Part shown: piece after piece, positions 32,074-37,494 of the stretch
How the letters are laid out: every line of letters begins with the position of its first letter
Position numbering within the stretch: the stretch's first letter is position 1
Source of the DNA: Christensenella sp. UBA4263
Lineage (GTDB): Bacteria > Bacillota > Clostridia > Christensenellales > Aristaeellaceae
Length of the DNA stretch: 37,494 bases
NCBI GenBank assembly: GCA_002395225.1
Contig: DGWH01000094.1
Span: 5,364 to 42,857 of the forward strand
Direction of reading: 5' to 3'
Notes under the pieces: generated by a model
The model's database searches: none
What the model saw: only the letters and a program-made list of their open reading frames with translations
Told to the model about the DNA's origin: nothing
Translations under genes and position numbers: made by a program

Positions 32074-32216
32074 GTGCATATTGCGATAATTTCGAGTCTG
32101 TACAGAGCAATAATGCACCTTGATTTCATAAACTTCCTGCAATATTATCCAAATTTGTCTGAAAACAATTTTGACTGTTTTCATCTCCTTTTTTGGAGGT
32201 CTCCCGCGCTTAAAAT

Positions 32217-32245
32217 TTGATATTTTTCCTGTTTTTTGGTATAAT
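32217..32245 (+). promoter_or_regulatory. Promoter of the remB-gyrB-gyrA operon
   Basis: TTGATA (32217-32222), 17 bases, then a consensus TATAAT (32240-32245) with extended TGG. The sequence upstream (32080-32215) is AT-rich and gene-free. It is the strongest-looking promoter in the window. Confidence 0.82.
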
Positions 32246-32295
32246 GTTTCAGATAGAATGCAGTGTTTAAGAACTTGTAGGAGCGTGAGAAATCT

Positions 32296-32628
32296 GTGAT
32301 TCTGCACCTCGGGGAAAATGTTACCGTCGATACGGAGGATATTGTCGTTGTTCTGGATATGACCAGAGCCGACAGCCGCATTTCCGGGTCAATGCTTCGG
32401 GAAATCCGAAAACAGAACCGCGTTCTTGCCCGCCAGGACGTGCCTGCCAAGAGTGCGGTCGTCTGCGGAGGGGCGAGGAAAGCAGGCGGTGTTACTGAGA
32501 ATCCGAGAATTTATCTGACACAGATCAGTTCTCAGACTCTGGCACAGAGAACGCGCTCAAGGAGATTCCGTGACCTTGATGCCTCCCAGCAGACAGTTGG
32601 ATCTCGAGAAGTTCTGGAAAGGAATTAA
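32296..32628 (+). CDS. remB: RemB/YaaB-like (DUF370) regulator
   Basis: 110 residues starting from GTG 32296 with TAGGAG upstream. The N-terminus MILHLGENVTVDTEDIVVVL and the basic central part (LREIRKQNRVLARQ) fit DUF370; ITSRTLxxR is represented here by ISSQTLAQRTRSR. In Bacillus subtilis the equivalent protein (about 80 residues) lies between recF and gyrB and promotes extracellular matrix gene expression. This copy is longer because of a C-terminal tail (about 88-110). Its stop overlaps the gyrB start by one base, so it is co-transcribed with gyrase. A link to the exopolysaccharide operon is possible but unproven. Confidence 0.8.
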   Translation: MILHLGENVTVDTEDIVVVLDMTRADSRISGSMLREIRKQNRVLARQDVPAKSAVVCGGARKAGGVTENPRIYLTQISSQTLAQRTRSRRFRDLDASQQTVGSREVLERN

Positions 32629-34607
32629 TGCACATGGAAGATCAGGAAGTTGTCATTTTACCGGAAAATTCAGAAGAAACTCACGTGGGAACCTATGATG
32701 AGAGCCAGATTCAGGTCCTTGAGGGACTTGAAGCGGTGCGCAAGCGTCCGGGAATGTACATTGGTTCCACCGATGAGCGGGGTCTGCACCATCTGGTTTA
32801 TGAAATTGTGGATAATGCCGTCGATGAGGCACTGGCCGGCTTTTGCACGGAGATTACCGTTACACTGAACAAGGACGGTTCCTGCACTGTGGAGGATAAC
32901 GGCCGCGGCTTTCCGGTAGGCATCCATCCCCAGAAAGGACGGCCGGCGGTTGAGGTCTGTCTGACCGTTCTCCATGCCGGCGGCAAGTTCGGCGGCAGCG
33001 GCTATAAAGTATCCGGAGGCCTTCATGGAGTCGGTGCCTCCGTCGTGAATGCACTCTCAAAGCATCTGACAGTTCAGGTTTATACAGAAGGAAAGATCTA
33101 CCAGCAGGAATATGCGCGCGGAAAGTATCTGTACGATCTTCGCGTCATCGGTGAAACGGAGCGTACCGGAACAACCATTACGTTTCTTCCGGATGTTAAA
33201 TCGACCGAGGATGCCGAGGGCATTTTTGAAACCGGTGATTTCAAATTCGATACCCTGAAAAACCGGTTCCGTGAAATGGCTTTTCTCAACGCGGGTCTCA
33301 AGATCATTTTCAGGGACAAACGGGGGGAGAGCGAACAGGAGCGGATTTTCCATTACGAAGGCGGTATCCGCGAGTTTGTCCGCTATATCAACAAAAACAA
33401 GCAGGTTCTTTTCCCTGAACCGATTTTCCTCGGCGGCATGATCGGGACGACGACCGTTGAGGTCGCCATGCAGTACAATGACTCCTTTAACGAAAACGTG
33501 TTCTCCTTCGTCAACAACATCCATACCCCGGACGGCGGAACGCATCTAGCCGGTTTCTGTACGGCTCTGACGCGGGTCATCAATGACTACGGACGCAGCC
33601 ATAACATCCTGAAAGCCTCCGATACCAATCTGACCGGCGAGGATACCCGTGAGGGACTGGCGGCCATTGTCTCCGTCAAGCTGGAAGATCCGCAGTTTGA
33701 GAGCCAGACGAAATCCAAGCTTGGAAACAGCGATGCCCGAACCGCCGTGAACGGCCTTGTGGGCAAACAGCTGAAAGACTATCTGGAAGAGAATCCGACC
33801 GTCGCAAAAGCGATTCTGGACCGCTGCCTGGCGGCAAGCCGGGCACGTGAGGCGGCAAGGAAGGCCCGGGAGCTGACCCGCCGGAAGACGGTGCTTGAAT
33901 CCGCCAGCCTCCCCGGCAAACTGGCGGACTGCTCGGAGCGTGACCCGTCCAAATGCGAGATTTTCCTCGTTGAGGGCGATTCCGCAGGCGGCAGTGCAAA
34001 AATGGGACGTGACCGGCATTTCCAGGCCATTCTTCCTCTTCGCGGAAAGATCCTCAATGTGGAAAAGACCCGCCTTGACAAGGTGCTGGCCAACGATGAA
34101 ATCAAGGCCATGATTACCGCGTTCGGCTGCGGCGTCGGGGATGAATTCGATATTTCGAAGCTGCGCTATGACCGCATTGTCTGTATGACGGATGCCGATG
34201 TGGACGGTTCGCATATCCGTATCCTTCTGCTGACCTTCTTCTATCGGTATATGAAGCCCCTGATTGAACAGGGACATGTCTATGCTGCGCAGCCGCCCTT
34301 ATATAAAGTGACCTATCAGAAGCAGGAACAGTACTGTTATGACGATGATGCCCTGCAGAAAACGCTGGATGAAATCGGACGGGATAAAAAGCCGGACATT
34401 CAGCGGTACAAAGGTCTGGGAGAAATGAGCGCGGAACAACTCTGGACCACCACCATGGATCCTACCAAGCGCTCCATGATGCGTGTTTCCGTAGAGGATG
34501 CCATTGCTGCCGATGAAATCATGAGTCTTCTGATGGGAGAAGACGTTGAACCCCGTCGGGAATTTATTACAGAAAACAGCAAGCTGGTGCTTGATCTGGA
34601 CGTCTGA
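32628..34607 (+). CDS. gyrB: DNA gyrase subunit B
   Basis: 659 residues. The GHKL ATPase domain has EIVDNAVDEALAG, DNGRGFPVGIHP and GGLHGVGASVVNALS; the transducer domain contains QTKSKLGNSDARTAVNGLV; the TOPRIM domain has LVEGDSAGGSAKMGRDRHFQ, PLRGKILNVEK and MTDADVDGSHIRILLLTFFYR; the C-terminus IQRYKGLGEMSAEQLWTTTM is the usual GyrA-binding tail. With GyrA it forms the A2B2 enzyme that introduces negative supercoils using ATP. The start ATG 32628 overlaps the remB stop, with GGAAAGGA as ribosome binding site; ATG 32634 is an alternative. Normal length for the family. Confidence 0.98.
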   Translation: MHMEDQEVVILPENSEETHVGTYDESQIQVLEGLEAVRKRPGMYIGSTDERGLHHLVYEIVDNAVDEALAGFCTEITVTLNKDGSCTVEDNGRGFPVGIHPQKGRPAVEVCLTVLHAGGKFGGSGYKVSGGLHGVGASVVNALSKHLTVQVYTEGKIYQQEYARGKYLYDLRVIGETERTGTTITFLPDVKSTEDAEGIFETGDFKFDTLKNRFREMAFLNAGLKIIFRDKRGESEQERIFHYEGGIREFVRYINKNKQVLFPEPIFLGGMIGTTTVEVAMQYNDSFNENVFSFVNNIHTPDGGTHLAGFCTALTRVINDYGRSHNILKASDTNLTGEDTREGLAAIVSVKLEDPQFESQTKSKLGNSDARTAVNGLVGKQLKDYLEENPTVAKAILDRCLAASRAREAARKARELTRRKTVLESASLPGKLADCSERDPSKCEIFLVEGDSAGGSAKMGRDRHFQAILPLRGKILNVEKTRLDKVLANDEIKAMITAFGCGVGDEFDISKLRYDRIVCMTDADVDGSHIRILLLTFFYRYMKPLIEQGHVYAAQPPLYKVTYQKQEQYCYDDDALQKTLDEIGRDKKPDIQRYKGLGEMSAEQLWTTTMDPTKRSMMRVSVEDAIAADEIMSLLMGEDVEPRREFITENSKLVLDLDV

Positions 34608-34620
34608 GAAAGGAGAGGGC

Positions 34621-34678
34621 CTGACAAATTGCGTCAGTTTATCCCTTGTCCTGCGAATGCGGCAGGGCAGCGGATAAA
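34621..34678 (+). repeat. Leader repeat unit F, divergent, between gyrB and gyrA
   Basis: P1 CTGAC (34621-34625) pairs with GTCAG (34633-34637); TTTATCC (34638-34644) pairs with GGATAAA (34672-34678) and encloses CCTGC/GCAGG. It keeps the hairpin plus TTTATC order but lacks the CCGG loop, so its membership in the family is less certain. The gyrA start is at 34703, with GAAAGGGAAAA as a modest ribosome binding site. Confidence 0.45.
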
Positions 34679-34702
34679 TAGAAGCCCGAAAGGGAAAACA
34701 GA

Positions 34703-37294
34703 ATGGATTTTAGCGATCATGTACCTGGCAATACAACCGATCTCGATCGTCTTCATCCCATAGAGCTTGAGCATGAAATGAAGAAATCCTTCATTTCCTA
34801 TGCCATGGCGGTCATCATAACCCGCGCGCTCCCGGATGTGCGTGATGGTCTCAAGCCGGTTCACCGGCGGATTCTGTACGCCATGCATGAACTGGGCGTT
34901 ACCCCCGACAAGCCGTACAGAAAATGTGCGCGTATTGTCGGTGATGTTCTGGGTAAATATCATCCTCACGGAGATTCCTCCGTCTATGGTGCGCTGGTTC
35001 GTCTGGCACAGGATTTTGCCACGCGCTATCCGCTGGTGGACGGGCAGGGAAACTTCGGTTCCATTGATGGCGACGGAGCCGCTGCCATGCGTTATACCGA
35101 AGCCAGGATGAGCAAAATCAACATGGAACTCCTGGCGGATATCGACAAGGAAACCGTTGATTTCTATCCGAACTTCGATGAAACCCTGATGCAGCCCACC
35201 GTGCTGCCGTGCCGGTTCCCGAACCTGCTGGTAAACGGATCCAACGGCATTGCCGTTGGCATGGCCACCAATATTCCGCCGCATAATCTCGGCGAGGTGA
35301 TCGACGGTGTCGTCATGATGATTGACAATGCCGAGGTCACCAATCAGGAACTGATGACGGTCATCAAGGGACCGGATTTCCCGGGCGGCGGCATTATTCT
35401 CGGCAAAAAGGGCATCTTTGATACCTATACCACCGGCCGGGGCCGGATTCTGGTCCGTGCCAAAACGGAAGTGGAGCCGATGAATGCGGGCAGGCAGCGC
35501 ATCGTTGTGACTGAACTGCCGTATATGGTCAACAAGGCACAGCTCGTTGAGAAAATCGCCGGTCTTGTTCATGAAAAACGAATTGAGGGCATCTCCGATA
35601 TCCGTGATGAATCCGACCGCGAAGGAATGCGGATTGTCATCGAGCTCAAGAAAGATGTCAGTGCCATCGTCGTTCTGAATTATCTGTATAAGCATACACA
35701 GCTGCAGGACACCTTCGGCGCGATTATGCTGGCGCTGGTTGACGGCGAGCCCAAGGTTCTGACGCTTCGGGAGATGATCTATTACTACCTGGAGCATCAG
35801 AAGGATGTCATTGTCCGCAGAACCAGATATGATCTGGACAAAGCGGAAGCCAGGGCACATATCCTTGAAGGTTTGCTGATCGCCCTTGACAACATCGATG
35901 AAATCGTCCAGATCATCCGAAACAGTCCGAATACACAGGTCGCCAAGGAACAGCTGATGGCCCGCTTCAGTCTCTCGGATCGTCAGGCACAGGCAATCCT
36001 TGACATGCGTCTTGCCCGTCTTACCGGACTGGAACGGGAGCGTCTCCAGGAAGAATACGCCGAACTGGAAAAGACCATCGCCTATCTGCGGGCTGTACTG
36101 GCCGATGAGAAGATGGTCCTGAACATCATTCGGGAAGAAATTCTGGCGATTAAGGAAAAGTACGCAGACGAGCGGCGCACCAGCTTCAGTGCCATGGAAG
36201 GGGAAATCGATCCGGAGGATCTGATTCAGGAAGAGAAGATCGTCATCACCTTCACGCACATGGGCTATATCAAGCGCATCGGCACGGATGCCTACCGCAG
36301 CCAGCGGCGCGGAGGAAAGGGAATTACGGCGCTGACGGCGAAGGAAGAGGATTTTGCCGAACGTGTCCTTGCCTGTTCGACGCATGATGAGATTCTCTTC
36401 TTCACCAGCCGCGGCCGCGTCTACAAGCTGAAAGGCTATGAGATTCCGGAAGCCGGAAGAATCGCCAAGGGAACGGCCATCGTCAATATTCTGCAGCTGG
36501 ACGGCGGGGAAAAGGTCACCGCCATGATTCCGCTCCCGCGTGAACATGAGGGATACACCCTTGTCATGGTCACACGGGCCGGAAAGATCAAGCGCTGCAT
36601 GCTGTCCGATTTTGACAATCTCCGGAAAACCGGCCTGATTGCCATCAATCTGGATGAAAATGATGAAATGGCCGGCATTGAACTGACCCGCGGCGGGGAT
36701 CAGCTGATGATCGCAACCCGGAACGGAAAAGCGATTCGCTTTGACGAGGAAGATGTCCGCATCATGGGCCGTCAGGCGATGGGCGTTCGTTCCATGCGGT
36801 TTGATGAGGGGGATCAGATCGTCTCCCTCGATAAGATCCGCGAGGATGCCACCGTTCTCACCATCACGGAAAACGGCTTCGGAAAGCGGACGGCGATCGA
36901 TCAGTACCGTGAACAGAGCCGTGCCGGAAAAGGCATCAAGGCCATGAACATTACGGAGGAAACCGGCCCCATCGTCAGCATGATGGTTTTGCCCGCCGGG
37001 CTTGACCTGATGCTCATTACCAATGAGGGCACCATCATCCGGATTCCGCTGGATTCCATTTCCATCGTCGGCCGCGTCACCAAGGGTGTCCGCCTGATGC
37101 GTCTGGATGAGGGCAGCAAGATTGTCTCTGTCACTGCAACCGAGCAGGAACCGGAGGATGCGGAGCTGGCGGATGATTCCACTGAGAATATGCCGGAACA
37201 GAATCCGGATGAAGAGGCAGACAATACCGACGGCGCCGATGTGCCTGAGGCAGTCGTTCATGTGGAGGACGATTCCGCCAACGATGATCTGTAA
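34703..37294 (+). CDS. gyrA: DNA gyrase subunit A
   Basis: 863 residues. The breakage-reunion domain starts with ISYAMAVIITRALPDVRDGL; the catalytic tyrosine is Tyr131 in AAAMRYTEARM. The quinolone-resistance region reads HPHGDSSVYGALVR: Ser92 corresponds to Escherichia coli Ser83, but Gly96 occupies the position of Asp87, which is normally acidic. The C-terminal beta-pinwheel carries the GyrA box YRSQRRGGKGI (about 529-539), which separates it from ParC. The extreme C-terminus is acidic (EQEPEDAELADDSTENMPEQ), as in gyrases with regulated supercoiling. It follows gyrB by 95 bases, and repeat unit F lies in the gap. Confidence 0.98.
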   Translation: MDFSDHVPGNTTDLDRLHPIELEHEMKKSFISYAMAVIITRALPDVRDGLKPVHRRILYAMHELGVTPDKPYRKCARIVGDVLGKYHPHGDSSVYGALVRLAQDFATRYPLVDGQGNFGSIDGDGAAAMRYTEARMSKINMELLADIDKETVDFYPNFDETLMQPTVLPCRFPNLLVNGSNGIAVGMATNIPPHNLGEVIDGVVMMIDNAEVTNQELMTVIKGPDFPGGGIILGKKGIFDTYTTGRGRILVRAKTEVEPMNAGRQRIVVTELPYMVNKAQLVEKIAGLVHEKRIEGISDIRDESDREGMRIVIELKKDVSAIVVLNYLYKHTQLQDTFGAIMLALVDGEPKVLTLREMIYYYLEHQKDVIVRRTRYDLDKAEARAHILEGLLIALDNIDEIVQIIRNSPNTQVAKEQLMARFSLSDRQAQAILDMRLARLTGLERERLQEEYAELEKTIAYLRAVLADEKMVLNIIREEILAIKEKYADERRTSFSAMEGEIDPEDLIQEEKIVITFTHMGYIKRIGTDAYRSQRRGGKGITALTAKEEDFAERVLACSTHDEILFFTSRGRVYKLKGYEIPEAGRIAKGTAIVNILQLDGGEKVTAMIPLPREHEGYTLVMVTRAGKIKRCMLSDFDNLRKTGLIAINLDENDEMAGIELTRGGDQLMIATRNGKAIRFDEEDVRIMGRQAMGVRSMRFDEGDQIVSLDKIREDATVLTITENGFGKRTAIDQYREQSRAGKGIKAMNITEETGPIVSMMVLPAGLDLMLITNEGTIIRIPLDSISIVGRVTKGVRLMRLDEGSKIVSVTATEQEPEDAELADDSTENMPEQNPDEEADNTDGADVPEAVVHVEDDSANDDL

Positions 37295-37308
37295 GAAATG
37301 ATCAAACC

Positions 37309-37337
37309 CTTCAGGCTTCTGAAACGGAAGCCTGAAG
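37309..37337 (+). terminator. Hairpin after gyrA
   Basis: CTTCAGGCTTC (37309-37319) pairs perfectly with GAAGCCTGAAG (37327-37337), starting 14 bases after the gyrA stop. No T-tract follows, so it may be a weak terminator or an mRNA-stabilising stem. Confidence 0.5.
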
Positions 37338-37344
37338 AGTCAGG

Positions 37345-37494
37345 TGCCGCACTGCGGCAGTTTATCAATGATGAACACCGGAAAGCAGCGGAGCCGAAAG
37401 ACCAAGTTTCGGCTCCTGAAGGAGAGGCCCTGTCGCGCAGCGACAGTTAAGTCAAATTGGGACCAGAACCAAGCTGGTCCGGCAAGTGCGAGAC
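37345..37494 (+). repeat. Tandem leader repeat units G1 and G2 at the window end
   Basis: G1: P1 TGCCGC/GCGGCA (37345-37359), TTTATCA, ACACCGG, then a 10-bp stem, GGAGCCGAAA (37390-37399) with TTTCGGCTCC (37407-37416). GAAGGAGAG follows. G2 starts 85 bases after G1: P1 CTGTCGCGCAGCGACAG (37430-37446), identical to the P1 at 29665, TTAAGTCA, then GGACCAG (37460-37466) with CTGGTCC (37474-37480) and GTCCGGCAA. The window ends before the gene it should precede. Confidence 0.65.

Noticed and set aside
34634..37261. An 875-codon open frame on the - strand opposite gyrA
   Set aside because: It mirrors gyrA across its full length, its translation is low complexity and His/Gln/Ile-rich with no domain, and gyrA is certain on the + strand.
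2200..37494. Repeat units as a mobile miniature element with terminal inverted repeats
   Set aside because: The CAGGCCTCAG/CTGAGGCCTG arms could suggest this, but the constant orientation, the fixed position before start codons and the lack of visible target duplications make a regulatory element more likely. Not fully excluded.
1..37494. tRNA or rRNA genes
   Set aside because: No cloverleaf with a TTCGA-type arm and no rRNA-like conserved stretch was seen on either strand.

Overview
The window looks like chromosome from a mid-GC anaerobic Firmicute (Bacillota). The signs are strong GGAGG-type ribosome binding sites, a remB-gyrB-gyrA block, LytTR/DUF3021, YjdF and XRE-AbrB proteins, and a desulfoferrodoxin-type domain expected in anaerobes. 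An Erysipelotrichia or Clostridia gut species is plausible, but I cannot place it further from sequence alone. Almost everything reads on the + strand; the one clear exception is a LacI-type regulator.

Region 1 (1-12.5 kb) is an accessory patchwork of small genes. It holds the end of a RibD-C/DHFR-like reductase, a LytTR regulator with its DUF3021 membrane partner, a frameshifted GNAT acetyltransferase, an RpiB/LacAB-like isomerase overlapping yjdF, and a CAT-family acetyltransferase. These are followed by an HTH-desulfoferrodoxin fusion, a flavodoxin-oxidoreductase-GNAT fusion, a double-GNAT protein, a two-gene ABC exporter with an XRE-AbrB regulator, another GNAT, a TIGR04076 protein, a GNAT-nitroreductase fusion and a DUF3795 protein. 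Region 2 (12.5-14.5 kb) is one AT-richer gene that looks like a transposase-derived protein with an eroded core. Region 3 (14.5-19.4 kb) is a rhamnoside module: AEC-type carrier, GH78 alpha-L-rhamnosidase and a divergent, probably autoregulated LacI repressor.

Region 4 (19.7-28.7 kb) is a coherent seven-gene exopolysaccharide operon with its own promoter and terminator. It encodes a membrane hybrid histidine kinase with a degenerate ATP site, a processive GT2 synthase, a membrane-anchored GH26-like hydrolase, a 43-residue membrane microprotein, a large secreted and anchored protein of unknown function, an AlgJ/AlgX-like SGNH acetyltransferase and an AlgI-like MBOAT. I read it as synthesis, trimming and O-acetylation of an uncharacterised polysaccharide. 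Region 5 (28.8-32 kb) holds a TetR regulator, a PutP-like sodium symporter and a membrane-anchored unknown. Region 6 (32.2-37.5 kb) is remB-gyrB-gyrA from a strong promoter.

The most unusual signal is a dispersed, modular, structured repeat. A short GC hairpin (CTGCCGC..GCGGCAG or CTGTCGC..GCGACAG) is followed by a TTTGTCA/TTAAGTCA tract and a second long stem-loop. It sits directly upstream of ribosome binding sites in front of unrelated genes (about 2200, 3417, 4306/4387, 14571, 29576/29665, 34621 and 37345/37430) and is often tandem with an 81-89 base period. One tandem copy (6098-6202) lies inside an open reading frame, where it is translated as the linker joining an oxidoreductase to a GNAT domain. 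I do not recognise this element as any known riboswitch or repeat family.
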